The notes below the pieces were generated by a model that searched no databases, was not told the DNA's origin, and saw only the letters and a program-made list of their open reading frames with translations. 64,000 bases of DNA from PSRF01 sp051000815 (lineage in GTDB: Bacteria; Acidobacteriota; Blastocatellia; Pyrinomonadales; Pyrinomonadaceae), in assembly GCA_051000815.1 (NCBI GenBank), contig JBPCNX010000039.1, forward strand, positions 38,071 to 102,070, read 5' to 3'. A program made the translations under genes and the position numbers. Shown in pieces: positions 34,553 through 42,988 of the stretch. Position 1 is the stretch's first letter. The number at the start of each line of letters is the position of its first letter.

Positions 34553-34951
34553 TTACTGATTCAGCAGCGTGGCTTGAGACGCGACAACTTGCCACTTGCC
34601 TTGCGCGCGCCTGAACACGTCCGTGAAGCGCAGGGTGACGTCAATCTCGTCGCCTTCGTAGCGACCGGCTACGTGAGTCTTGCCCGTGACGACTGCCCAA
34701 TCGCCATAGGGGCGCACCTTCACCTCGTCTATCCGTCCTGTGATTGAACGTTCCCCGGGTTGAAACATTTCCTCCAGGACCTCCGCTTTGGTTCGAATGC
34801 GCCCCTGGGCGTCTATCACGCTCCAATCCTCGGAGAGCACACGTTCATGGACTGAGCGATCGCCGGCGACCCAGGCTGCCGCGAGTTGGTTCTCAATCTC
34901 TCTCAGTTCCGCGCCGACATCGGACGTCGCGACTGAATCATGCTGGCTCAT
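34553..34951 (-). CDS. SnoaL/DUF4440-type NTF2-like protein
   Basis: 132 residues with the alpha+beta cone fold of the nuclear-transport-factor-2 superfamily. The N-terminal helix EIENQLAAAWVAGDRSVHERVLSEDWSVIDAQGRIR (read in parts) and the strands VRPYGDWAVVTGKTHVAGRY and WQVVASQATLL fit DUF4440/SnoaL-like proteins. Members include ketosteroid-isomerase-like enzymes and small binding proteins; this one cannot be assigned. A single cytosolic domain with no signal peptide. Confidence 0.82.
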   Translation of the reverse strand: MSQHDSVATSDVGAELREIENQLAAAWVAGDRSVHERVLSEDWSVIDAQGRIRTKAEVLEEMFQPGERSITGRIDEVKVRPYGDWAVVTGKTHVAGRYEGDEIDVTLRFTDVFRRAQGKWQVVASQATLLNQ

Positions 34952-34976
34952 AATTCCTCAAGTTAGCCTCAAGAGT

Positions 34977-35073
34977 ATTCGCACTCCAAAGCAGATCCGT
35001 GGTTGTCGCGATTTATGAAGTGCGCTGACCGTCAGAGCTTTCAAAAGCGGCAACAAGTTGCCGCACTCCAAAG
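34977..35073. repeat. Dispersed GGAGTGCG/CGCACTCC repeats, copy 2 (compound)
   Basis: CGCACTCCAAAG at 34980-34991 is followed by a plus-sense unit GAAGTGCGCTGACCGTCAGAG (35018-35038) and an inverted unit AAAGCGGCAACAAGTTGCCG-CACTCCAAAG (35044-35073). It fills the gap between the SnoaL-like and M64 genes. Confidence 0.6.
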
Positions 35074-35092
35074 CCGCCTTACTCTTAAGCGA

Positions 35093-36487
35093 TCAATGCG
35101 AATAGAGATCAATAATCCGTTCAATCGCGCGCCGGCAAACGGCGCAAAAATGATTTGTGCGAGTGAACATGATGCAATCTACTTCCGGTCGGAAATAACC
35201 GCGCGCCTCATAAATAGCTCCTTCGAACGCCCCCACCCGCCCGGCATATTTCTCTGCGGCAAATATGTCCTGCTCATGCGCCAGTTCCTCGCGGAAGAGC
35301 GCCTCCATTTCAGTTTCCGGACGCTTGTCCTTCCGCAATTGGCGCCGGCGCTCTTGAATGGATTTTGAGTAGGCTTCGAATGCTTCCTTGTTCCACGGGG
35401 TGGGAATCGGGGTGTCAGGTGAGACGAGATCGCGCCATTTCAACGTGGCCGGATCAAGCAGCGCCGTCGCGTTTGGTTCCCAGGGCTCGAGGCGTTCGGT
35501 TGCCGGGGCATAAGCGACCGATGAGGTGTAATACTCGTCGGCCAGTCCGGCAAAGTGATGACCAAACTCATGAATGAAAACGTAGTTTGCGAAAGCGTTG
35601 TCGGCAGCAACCGTACTGTAGAGATTAAAAATTCCGCCACCGCCGTAGGTGCGATTGTTGGCGATCACTTCGATGAACTCATAAGGCGCAAAGGCAGCCG
35701 CCTCCCGCAACGCATGATTGTCAAACGTCAATACATAACGTTCGGAACCAAACGCGTCGTATGTCGCCCCCAGAGGTGAGTCGCGATAGATGCCGGTCGA
35801 AGGACGTGAGATGCCCGACTCCGCTGCCGGGGGACAGAGGGCCCACACGTTGAACTCCTTGCGTCGCTCTTTGAAAGGAGAGGTTTCGAAGAGTGCGCTG
35901 GTAAGCCGGCGCGCATCAGCCTCAAACTTTTTTGCTTCGCGAGCGGTGTATCCGTCGCCCAGGATCAGAAAATCAACTTTGGTCGCCGGGTCGCCCATCT
36001 TTTGAATTGGAATCACTCGCGCCGGCGCCCGCGGCTTCGAGCGATCAATGAAGATACTTTGCGGGTCAATATTTGTTGACCAAACGGCGCGCCAGGCATT
36101 TTGCGCGTCGCGCTTTTTCAGAACGATTTCAACTGGTTTCTCGGGGGCAGGAAAGCGGAGCGACTCGCTGAACGTGCGGCGCAAAGACTTCGCTTCATCA
36201 GTTGTTTCCCACTCACCATAAATTGAAGCAAAACCGCGTGAGTAGAGCACAGCCTTCGTTTGCTGATCTCTGACTTCAAAGAAGTACTTGCCGAGATTGG
36301 TATCGTCGTTGGTTCGACCCGGATCGCCCGGCCAGGAGAGCGGTTCGAGAACAATCCGATCCACACTGAACACTTCTTCGGTGGCGGTTCCCGTGTGGTA
36401 GTAGTCGAGCCGCATCGTTCGCGGCGCTGCAAAGACGGAGGTTGCCGAAACCAGCAGGCAGAGAAGGAGCAAGATGTGCTTGGTCAT
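35093..36487 (-). CDS. Secreted M64-family zinc metallopeptidase
   Basis: 464 residues with a signal peptide (about 1-20, LLLLCLLVSATSVFA). The catalytic motif is HEFGHHFAGLADEYY near residue 303, the HExxHxxGxxD form of the metzincin-like M64 (IgA peptidase M64/BF3526-type) family. The N-terminal domain (about 21-160) is beta-rich, and KVDFLILGDGYT near 172-183 is the typical start of the peptidase domain. Exported to the periplasm or outside. Physiological substrates are unknown. It is transcribed alone. Confidence 0.9.
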   Translation of the reverse strand: MTKHILLLLCLLVSATSVFAAPRTMRLDYYHTGTATEEVFSVDRIVLEPLSWPGDPGRTNDDTNLGKYFFEVRDQQTKAVLYSRGFASIYGEWETTDEAKSLRRTFSESLRFPAPEKPVEIVLKKRDAQNAWRAVWSTNIDPQSIFIDRSKPRAPARVIPIQKMGDPATKVDFLILGDGYTAREAKKFEADARRLTSALFETSPFKERRKEFNVWALCPPAAESGISRPSTGIYRDSPLGATYDAFGSERYVLTFDNHALREAAAFAPYEFIEVIANNRTYGGGGIFNLYSTVAADNAFANYVFIHEFGHHFAGLADEYYTSSVAYAPATERLEPWEPNATALLDPATLKWRDLVSPDTPIPTPWNKEAFEAYSKSIQERRRQLRKDKRPETEMEALFREELAHEQDIFAAEKYAGRVGAFEGAIYEARGYFRPEVDCIMFTRTNHFCAVCRRAIERIIDLYSH

Positions 36488-36527
36488 AGTTCAATTGTAC
36501 GCAAACAGGAGAAATTGGAACAGAATG

Positions 36528-36675
36528 AGTCCGCGTAGCGGACGACTGACAACAGCCTAGCAGTTTACTGCTGGGAAACAATTGAGCGAACCAGAACCCA
36601 GTCCGTGAAACGGAAGGCTGAAATCAACGGATGACGATTCGTCAAAAGGTTTTTCAGTCGTCCGCTTTGCGGACT
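36528..36675. repeat. Inverted-repeat element of about 150 bp
   Basis: AGTCCGCGTAGCGGACGACT (36528-36547) and TCAGTCGTCCGCTTTGCGGA (36654-36673) are outward copies of one 22-bp word with two mismatches. Each arm is itself a hairpin (GTCCGC/GCGGAC). CAGCAG/CTGCTG-like and CCGT/ACGG hairpins lie between them. Confidence 0.6.
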
Positions 36676-36839
36676 TGACTCACATTCTTCCGCGCAATCG
36701 TTCAGCGGAAGTTGGGACTGCTCTCAACAAGCGCGTTATTCAACCCTTCCCAATCGATTACGCCGAACTGGCTGCGATCTATTGAATACAGTCGCTACCG
36801 CCAATGGTTCTGCTGTTGAGTGGCAAGCCAATCGGAGGG

Positions 36840-36877
36840 CAAACAAAAAAAGGGCGCAGGAACCGAAGCCCTGCGCC
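36840..36877 (-). terminator. Rho-independent terminator of the PA-domain protease gene
   Basis: On the minus strand GGCGCAGG pairs with CCTGCGCC (36853-36860 and 36870-36877 in plus coordinates) with a 9-nt loop. A run of T (complement of AAACAAAAAAA) follows. It lies 27 bp beyond the stop codon. Confidence 0.9.
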
Positions 36878-36903
36878 GCTTAAGTGAAAACCGCAGCTGC
36901 CTA

Positions 36904-38619
36904 CTAAGGAATTTTAGAGCTGCCGGCGCAGCTCATGATCGCGTCCTTCTGGGCGGGTGTGATGAGTCCGGCCTTCTTGAGTTGGTTCGCCAACTTCCCG
37001 ATGCTGGAGACGTACTCACCGTGATTGCTGGAACTGGCGCCAATCGCCTGAATCAGGTCGTTGGTTGTACAGCCGCTGGTGAAGAACAGGTTCGGAACGC
37101 CGGTGTCGCAAGTGCCTACGAAGACGTTGGCCCGGAAGTCGGACGTGTCGTCACAGTCACTGGCTGTTGCCAAGCCGTCGTTGTCGGCATCCGGGAACCA
37201 GCCGATGTCACGCATCAGTTCCAGCGTCAGGTCATCGGGAGCCGTGAGATTGTGCGTCAGGTCGCCGTTGATAGCTGGCTCCATCAGCAGATTCTTGAAA
37301 GCAATTGAATCGTAGTGCGAGCCGGACGAGCCGCTCTGCACAGGGTTGGGCATGAACAGACGCGCCCTGCCGAGGGCGTCAGCGCCGGCGCGGATGTTGG
37401 GGTCCTTGCCTATGAACGCGGTGACGTTGGGCAGTTCAGCCACAATGGCGACGCCACTGGCGCGTGACAGACTGACACTTGGAATAATGACAGTCGGATC
37501 CACACCAGCCATTCCCGGAGGGCCCGCCGCCGCGTTGGCGGCGTTGTTATAGATGATCACCCCGATGGCACCGGCATCCTGCGCGTTCTTCGCCTTCACC
37601 ACGAAGCCGCAAAGTCCCCGCTCGATTAAGGCTATCTTCCCAGACACAGCCGCAGCGTTGGTGAAGGGACTGCAGCCGTCTGTCGAGGTTCCGCCAGTTT
37701 CTACCACGTCAACCGCCGCCACGACGTCACCCGTGACGGGGGCGGGGAGGAGCGTGATGGGTGTGCCGAATGCCGCCGTTCCGAACTGGTAAGTTCCGGC
37801 AATGGAAGCTGGCGTGAGGACTCTCACTTCAGGGCTGCCGAAAATTAGCACGTCACGCACTCCTGCCGTGACGGTCGCGCCGTCCCAGACGACGCGGCCG
37901 AAGCGGATGGCCGAGGCCTGGCGCTGGGCCTGAGTCATGTCGTTCCAGTGCAGATTGTTCGTCGTGTCGAGCGTGTAGCGCGAGTAGATGTCGGTCTGCA
38001 CGGGGTAGAAGCGTGGGCCGTCGAAGAAGCCGCCGAGGTTGGCGCCGGTCGATTCGTTGACGAAGTTCTGGAAGCCGAGACCGTGGCCCAGCTCGTGGAG
38101 GAGGACGGCAACGAGGTCGTTCTGCGCGCCGTGGTTGTTGTCCACACCGAGGTAGAAATTAAAGTTGGAGCTGAACTGTGCGCTGATGTCAGGTGCTGTG
38201 TTGTCTTGATCGACGCCGGCCCGCTTGTCGGCCAGGGCCGAGCTATACCACGTCTCCGGAAATTCAGCGCCTGGGAACAGTCCCACGCCCGGAAAATCCG
38301 AGAACACGTCCCACGCGCCGGCACTTCCCAACACGTTCGGGGCAAGCGGGTTAAAGGCCGCGACGACAAAAATGGGCTCCGGGCTGTCGAGGGTCGCGCC
38401 CCAGATGTTGGCGGCGTGCGTGAAGGCGAAGAGCCGTTGTGCGCCTCGCGTCGTCATTGGGTTGCCGCCCACAGGGGCCACGGGCGTTGGATCGTTAAAA
38501 CCTTCGTTGGGGCCGTCGGCGTTGATGACGATAATCGTGGCTCCTGCAAAAGCGCTGGTAGAACATGCGAGAACCAAGACGAGTGCGAAAAGAAAAGCTG
38601 TAACTCTTTGTGGTTTCAT
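36904..38619 (-). CDS. Secreted metalloprotease-like protein with PA domain
   Basis: 571 residues. A signal peptide (about 1-26) is followed by a region with HELGHGLGFQNF near residue 175. This is the HExxHxxGxx form of a zinc peptidase, but the place of the third metzincin His is Asn. A protease-associated (PA) domain is inserted at about 285-400 (SGKIALIERGLCGFVVKAKNAQDAGAIG in parts). The C-terminus has DADNDGLATASDCDD, a calcium-binding type repeat, and a helical tail. Exported. The activity is likely but not certain. It is 13 bp after a small anchored protein gene, and a terminator follows. Confidence 0.85.
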   Translation of the reverse strand: MKPQRVTAFLFALVLVLACSTSAFAGATIIVINADGPNEGFNDPTPVAPVGGNPMTTRGAQRLFAFTHAANIWGATLDSPEPIFVVAAFNPLAPNVLGSAGAWDVFSDFPGVGLFPGAEFPETWYSSALADKRAGVDQDNTAPDISAQFSSNFNFYLGVDNNHGAQNDLVAVLLHELGHGLGFQNFVNESTGANLGGFFDGPRFYPVQTDIYSRYTLDTTNNLHWNDMTQAQRQASAIRFGRVVWDGATVTAGVRDVLIFGSPEVRVLTPASIAGTYQFGTAAFGTPITLLPAPVTGDVVAAVDVVETGGTSTDGCSPFTNAAAVSGKIALIERGLCGFVVKAKNAQDAGAIGVIIYNNAANAAAGPPGMAGVDPTVIIPSVSLSRASGVAIVAELPNVTAFIGKDPNIRAGADALGRARLFMPNPVQSGSSGSHYDSIAFKNLLMEPAINGDLTHNLTAPDDLTLELMRDIGWFPDADNDGLATASDCDDTSDFRANVFVGTCDTGVPNLFFTSGCTTNDLIQAIGASSSNHGEYVSSIGKLANQLKKAGLITPAQKDAIMSCAGSSKIP

Positions 38620-38632
38620 CGATGGTTCTCCT

Positions 38633-39109
38633 TTACTGATTCGGTGAGGTTGACTCTTCGAGGCCGAGGAAATCGACAGCCTCTTGCATGCTCGTTACGC
38701 ACCGGATCTCGGTAGAGCCATCGGCTCGAGCGCGACCCAGCACGACTCCCCCAAAGCGTCCCTGAAGGTTGATCTGCTTGGTGCCGTTGGGTAACTCTTT
38801 GGCAGTCAGCCCGTCGGTTGAACGATTGGTAAGTGAGCTGATCTGGGCGACCAGTTCTGCAGTTTCTTCGGTCGTCGGTTTCCTGAGCGTACTGCTGGCC
38901 TGATCAAAGATGATTTCTTTCGTTGCGACATAGTGCTTTCCAGTGGCGGGCGCCGTCTGTGGGGTTTTCTTTCGGGCGCTGCCCTTGTCCTGGGAGAGGA
39001 CTACGGTAGTTATTCCTGCTACGGCGATTATCGCGGCGAGAATCGCAGCGATGCGCACAAGTCGTTTGGTTTTTTGTCTACTGAATTGAGGTCTTTGGGA
39101 ATCCTTCAT
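38633..39109 (-). CDS. Membrane-anchored protein of unknown function, in operon with the PA-domain protease
   Basis: 158 residues. A basic N-terminus and one transmembrane helix (about 18-38, VRIAAILAAIIAVAGITTVVL) anchor a periplasmic domain. The domain segments are TAELVAQISSLTNRSTDGL near 82-100, GTKQINLQGRFGGVVLGRA near 107-125 and STEIRCVTSMQEAVDFLGL. No family is recognised. A strong GAGGAGAT ribosome-binding site precedes the ATG. It probably works with the protease encoded 13 bp downstream, for example as an activator, inhibitor or anchor; this is inference. Confidence 0.72.
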   Translation of the reverse strand: MKDSQRPQFSRQKTKRLVRIAAILAAIIAVAGITTVVLSQDKGSARKKTPQTAPATGKHYVATKEIIFDQASSTLRKPTTEETAELVAQISSLTNRSTDGLTAKELPNGTKQINLQGRFGGVVLGRARADGSTEIRCVTSMQEAVDFLGLEESTSPNQ

Positions 39110-39708
39110 TTCTTATCTCCTCTAGAACACTGTTGTGGCCAGACAAGACTAACGAAAGATCTTCTCGTAGGGGGGAGCCACACGTTGAAGAGGCTTATGC
39201 CGTCAGACTTGCAGTTTATTGAACTGTGAGCCGAGTCGAATCAAGCCGCCTGATTCGTTGCTGGGTGGGTCGGAACAATCCGCATCAAGGTTCGACGCGC
39301 CAGCGGAAGCTATTGAGCGCGAGGACAATAAGACAGGTGGGGTTTTTAGTCAAGCAGCGACGCGAGGTCCTACTCACCCTACCGATAGCGAAAACGATCT
39401 CGACTTTGCTAAAGGGACAACCCAACCTGAAGGAAGTAGTGTCCAGTTTCACCTGCCTAAGGAGACGATGCACGAATTCACACTAAGCAATACAAAATGA
39501 GTTTTGTGTAACTTGGTGTTGTTTCGTGATCGTCTGTTTTGGGGTAACGACGGTCCCGACTTTAAACTCAAGAGTAGGGGAACTACCGCCGCAAACTCCA
39601 CTATCCGTCAGCTTCGTAGGCCATATGCTATACTCCTTCGACTCGATTAGCCCCTTTTTCGAGACACACATCGCGCGAACCTTCAGAAGAGTAGAGTAAA
39701 AACCAAAA
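39110..39708. other. Long intergenic region before the RNase J gene
   Basis: 599 bp between divergent genes. Three overlapping open frames of 62-95 codons exist on both strands (39219-39500, 39226-39486, 39483-39770), but none has a ribosome-binding site or recognisable content. A TATACT box at 39629-39634 is a candidate -10 for the RNase J gene. The base composition is closer to AT-rich than the neighbouring genes. Confidence 0.45.
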
Positions 39709-41370
39709 GTGAGTAACGTTCTCGAGATCATTCCGCTCGGCGGTATCGGCGAGTTTGGAATGAATTGCATGTCAGTGCGCTATGGCGACGAGATGATCAT
39801 TCTCGACGCGGGCATGGGGTTTCCTGAGGAGACTGCTTACGGCGTCGATATCTCTATCCCCAACTTTGAGTTTCTCGAGGAGTACCGCGAGAACATCACA
39901 GCGATCGTCCTCACACACGGCCATGAAGATCACTTAGGTGCGCTGCCTTTTATCCTTAAGAGGTTTAACGTCCCGGTTTACTGCTCCCACTTCACCGCGG
40001 GTCTCGCCGAAAGCAAACTCGACGAACACGATCTCCTCGGCGACACCTTAATTCATCGTGTCGCACCCCGCGACATAGTCGAGATTGGGCCGTTCACCAT
40101 TGAATTTATCCGGGTTTCACATTCGCTCGTCGATTGTTTTTCGCTCGCGATAAAAACACCCGTAGGAACAATCATTCACACTGGGGACTACAAGGTCGAC
40201 GAAACTCCGGTAATTGGGGAACCAATTGATCTGCGATCGTTTCGGCGTTACGGACAGGAAGGCGTGCTGGCTCTGCTTTCGGATTCAACAAATGCGACTG
40301 TGCCCGGACGAACGCCATCCGAAAGGGCTGTTATTCCGGCGTTTGAAGAGATCTTCGCCGAAGCCGCGGGGAGAATTATCGTTGCCGCTTTTGCTTCCTC
40401 GATTCATCGACTCCAGATCGTGCTCGACATCGCGCAGCAGTTTAATCGCAAAGTTTGCGTGCTCGGTCGCTCGATGCATAAGAATGTCGAGATTGCTGAT
40501 CGCCTGGGCTACCTCGACATTCCCGACGGTTTGCTTGTCGGGCTGAACGAAGCGAAACAGATGCGAGCGAATGGCATCGTGTTTCTGGTTACCGGCTCGC
40601 AGGGAGAATCGCGCGCCGCACTGTCGCAGTTAGCGACACAGAGTTACAAAGGCATGTCGATCGAAGAAGGCGACACCGTTGTTCTATCGGCGCGCATTAT
40701 CCCGGGCAACGAGCGCCTGATTTCGCGGATGATTGGTTTCATCTACAAGCGTGGCGCCAATATCATCGAAGAAAAGCGTCGTTTGATTCACGTCAGCGGG
40801 CATGCTTCGCAGGAAGATATTCGCATCATGACAGAGGCCGTGCGACCAAAGTTCGTGGTGCCGATTCATGGTGAGTATCGCATGCTCTTCAGGCACAAGG
40901 AGTTTATAAAGAACCACGTCGGTTATAAGGAAGAGAACATCATTCTGATTGAGAATGGCGACGTGCTCGAACTGGATGGCGAGCGCGCGGTTGTGGTTAA
41001 CAAACGCGATATTGGTCGCACCTTTATTGACGACTCGGGCTTCGAACAGATTGAGCGCGAGACCGTGCGTGAGCGCAAGCAAATGGCTTCTGAGGGAATT
41101 GTGACGCTGATCGTGACGATTGACGGACAAACAGGTGAGTTACAGGCGACGCCCGAGATTGTAGTGCGGGGTGTTCAGGGCTTCGACGGCAAGAATGGCT
41201 TACTAAAAGATGCGCAACGCGTGATCGAAGCGGCCGTCACGGGAGCCTCACGCGATATGCTGGCGGATCAAACCCTGCTGAAGGAACATGTGCGAGTGGA
41301 ACTGAAGCGCTTCATCCAGAAACTAACCGGCGCGCGTCCGGTTATCATGCCGGTTGTAGTCCAAATTTAG
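39709..41370 (+). CDS. rnj: Ribonuclease J
   Basis: 553 residues. RNase J is a metallo-beta-lactamase/beta-CASP enzyme with endo- and 5'-exonuclease activity in rRNA maturation and mRNA decay. The metal-binding motif is HGHEDHLGALP near residues 71-81. The beta-CASP region (about 200-350) includes GDYKVDETP and ALLSDSTNA, and the next zinc-ligand His is in HVSGHAS near 365. The start is a GTG at 39709; the protein then begins SNVLEIIPLGGIGEFGMN, typical for the family. It is transcribed alone, ahead of an ACT-domain gene. Confidence 0.96.
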   Translation: MSNVLEIIPLGGIGEFGMNCMSVRYGDEMIILDAGMGFPEETAYGVDISIPNFEFLEEYRENITAIVLTHGHEDHLGALPFILKRFNVPVYCSHFTAGLAESKLDEHDLLGDTLIHRVAPRDIVEIGPFTIEFIRVSHSLVDCFSLAIKTPVGTIIHTGDYKVDETPVIGEPIDLRSFRRYGQEGVLALLSDSTNATVPGRTPSERAVIPAFEEIFAEAAGRIIVAAFASSIHRLQIVLDIAQQFNRKVCVLGRSMHKNVEIADRLGYLDIPDGLLVGLNEAKQMRANGIVFLVTGSQGESRAALSQLATQSYKGMSIEEGDTVVLSARIIPGNERLISRMIGFIYKRGANIIEEKRRLIHVSGHASQEDIRIMTEAVRPKFVVPIHGEYRMLFRHKEFIKNHVGYKEENIILIENGDVLELDGERAVVVNKRDIGRTFIDDSGFEQIERETVRERKQMASEGIVTLIVTIDGQTGELQATPEIVVRGVQGFDGKNGLLKDAQRVIEAAVTGASRDMLADQTLLKEHVRVELKRFIQKLTGARPVIMPVVVQI

Positions 41371-41380
41371 TTTCAAAGTA

Positions 41381-41489
41381 TTGGCCTTGGCTTTTAGTCT
41401 TTGCGCTGATTCCTTCCAATGATCCTGGTTATACAATGTCGAAGTTGGCTCGACGGCTAAGACCAAAGACCAAGAACCCAAAATCAAAG
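41381..41489. repeat. Quasi-palindromic repeat (CTTTGGTC/GACCAAAG class)
   Basis: Left arm TTGGCCTTGGCTTTTAGTCT and right arm CTAAGACCAAAGACCAAGAA are complementary in blocks. It lies between the RNase J and ACT-domain genes. Compare 46130-46302. Confidence 0.7.
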
Positions 41490-41498
41490 CGTTGAACC

Positions 41499-41936
41499 AT
41501 GAAGACGGTTGCTGAGTTCCTGAGTGAAACGAAAATCAAAGTTTCCCCAGCGACCTTCGCGCTTGTCGGTGTCTCGCATCAGGATTGGTCTCGCCTTATC
41601 GAGAATCCGGAATTGAGTCCCGGGGCCGACGCGGTCTTCATGATCCTGAGGGACGACAAAGAAGTTACGCTGCTGATGCAGGAAGAAGACTGGCAGCGGA
41701 TTCGGTACGCCGTACGCGATGCCAAAGTCGAACGCGAGTTTCGTTTATTGACCTTGGATCTCGATCTTTCATGGAACGTGGTTGGCTACCTGGCGCGCGT
41801 AACGGAAATTCTGGCGGCCGCGGAAATCCCGGTCGGCGCGCTTTCGTCCTTCTCGCGCGACCACCTGTTCATTAAGCAGCAAGACCTGGGCAAGGCCTTG
41901 AGGATCCTCGGTGAGCATGTAAGTGAGCTGTGCTAA
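41499..41936 (+). CDS. ACT domain-containing protein
   Basis: 145 residues. The C-terminal half (about 80-145) is an ACT domain: LTLDLDLSWNVVGYLARVTEILAAAEIPVGALSSFSRDHLFIK in parts, a ligand-binding fold that usually senses amino acids. The N-terminal half looks like a second, divergent copy of the same fold (FALVGVSHQDWSRLIENPEL). It may act as a small allosteric sensor. The gene is preceded by a repeat and followed by another; the next gene is a short-chain dehydrogenase. Confidence 0.82.
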   Translation: MKTVAEFLSETKIKVSPATFALVGVSHQDWSRLIENPELSPGADAVFMILRDDKEVTLLMQEEDWQRIRYAVRDAKVEREFRLLTLDLDLSWNVVGYLARVTEILAAAEIPVGALSSFSRDHLFIKQQDLGKALRILGEHVSELC

Positions 41937-41944
41937 CCCAGTTC

Positions 41945-42015
41945 CGAGTTTCGGGTTTCGGGTTTCGAGATTCTGAACTCCGAACCCCAAACTCGAAACT
42001 TCAAACTCGAAACTC
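41945..42015. repeat. Quasi-palindromic repeat (GAGTTTCGGG/CTCGAAACTC class)
   Basis: Left arm GAGTTTCGGGTTTCGGGTTT then CGAGA; right arm CTCGAAACTTCAAACTCGAA then ACTC. The arms are near-perfect complements. It lies in the gap before the short-chain dehydrogenase gene. Confidence 0.75.
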
Positions 42016-42046
42016 AAAAGCGCCAACAGGTGGCCGCCCTCCAAAG
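42016..42046. repeat. Dispersed GGAGTGCG-type repeat, copy 3
   Basis: AAAAGCGCCAACAGGTGGCC followed by GCCCTCCAAAG. It is the inverted form of the unit at 16198-16226 and is joined end to end with the preceding palindromic repeat. Confidence 0.55.
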
Positions 42047-42058
42047 GGTTTTGACGTT

Positions 42059-42826
42059 ATGTTCTGGCAAGACAAAAACGTAATGATCACCGGAGCCTCA
42101 TCCGGAATCGGGCGCGGGCTCGCTCTTGAACTCGCGCGACGCGGCGCAAGAGTTGGATTGATTGCGAGGCGCGCCGATGTTCTTACGGAACTTGTTCGTG
42201 AGATTGAAGCGGGGGGCGGAAAGAGTTTCGCAGTGCCCGCCGACGTTACAAATCCTGATTCAGTTCAAATGGCGGCGGAAACATTGCGAACTGAGTTTGG
42301 CTCCGTTGATCTGTTGATTGCCAATGCAGGCGTGGGGGCAACGGTGGATGCCGCCGACTTAAAAGGCAGCGCAGTTGCCGGCGTGATTAATGTAAACGTG
42401 CTCGGCGCGGCTAATAGCGTCGCGGCCGTCGTGCCCGAAATGGTGAAGCGAGGCAGTGGCCAGCTAGTCGTTATTTCAAGCCTGGCTGCATACCGCGGCT
42501 TGCCGAAGTCCGCAGCTTACTGCGCCAGTAAGGCGGCAGTGTCGGCTTTTTTTGAAAGCCTGCGTTTGGATCTTCAGCCGCACGGAATCGCTGTAACAAT
42601 TATTCATCCCGGCTTTATTAAGACGCCCTTGACAGCGGGCCGGCACGCACAGATGCCGTTTCTTATGGAGCTGGACGACGCAGTGAGAAAGATCGTTGCT
42701 GCTATCGAGAAGCGCAAAAAGTCGTACGCATTCCCGTGGCAGCTTGCCAGCATCGTGCGGGCGGGCATGATCATGCCGAATTTTATGTACGATTGGATCT
42801 CACGGCGAAATTCATTCAGGGAATAA
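42059..42826 (+). CDS. Short-chain dehydrogenase/reductase
   Basis: 255 residues. Cofactor motif TGASSGIGRG near 11-20, NAGVG near 88-92, the serine in ISSLAA near 138-143 and catalytic YCASK near 151-155. The arginine pair after the glycine motif (ARRGARVGLIARR) suggests NADP(H). The start is the ATG at 42059. The open frame continues to 41930, but that stretch is repeat DNA (41945-42046), overlaps the ACT gene, and gives repetitive words such as LRTPNSKLQTRNSK, so it is not part of the protein. The substrate is unknown. Confidence 0.87.
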   Translation: MFWQDKNVMITGASSGIGRGLALELARRGARVGLIARRADVLTELVREIEAGGGKSFAVPADVTNPDSVQMAAETLRTEFGSVDLLIANAGVGATVDAADLKGSAVAGVINVNVLGAANSVAAVVPEMVKRGSGQLVVISSLAAYRGLPKSAAYCASKAAVSAFFESLRLDLQPHGIAVTIIHPGFIKTPLTAGRHAQMPFLMELDDAVRKIVAAIEKRKKSYAFPWQLASIVRAGMIMPNFMYDWISRRNSFRE

Positions 42827-42830
42827 AAAC

Positions 42831-42964
42831 GAACTTAGACCTTAGAGCTTTGTACTTTGCTTGTTATCGGGATAGAACTTCGTTATCGAAGGCGGCCGCG
42901 TACAACAGACAAACGAAGAACAAAGAACAAGGTACCAAGAACAAAGTCCGAAGTCCGAAGTTCA
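42831..42964. repeat. Quasi-palindromic repeat (ACTTTGCTTG/CAAAGAACAAG class)
   Basis: Left arm GAACTTAGACCTTAGAGCTT-TGTACTTTGCTTGTT and right arm AACAAGGTACCAAGAACAAA-GTCCGAAGTCCGAAGTTC are imperfect complements. It fills most of the gap before uppP. Confidence 0.65.
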
Positions 42965-42988
42965 ATTGGAGACTAATCTCTCAAATAT

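Larger units (their letters stand above)
36488..36903. other. Intergenic region with hairpin-rich inverted repeats and a terminator
   Basis: 416 bp between two minus-strand protease genes with no coding frame of note. It contains a chain of short hairpins bounded by 22-bp inverted repeats (36528-36549 and 36654-36675), and the terminator of the downstream-lying gene at 36840-36877. Confidence 0.6.

Noticed and set aside
37948..38715. 255-codon plus-strand frame opposite the PA-domain protease
   Set aside because: Val/Glu/Arg-rich shadow, typical of the complement of a GC-rich gene.
39226..39486. 86-codon open frame between the protease operon and RNase J gene
   Set aside because: Basic, low-information protein with overlapping frames on both strands, no ribosome-binding site; left as intergenic.
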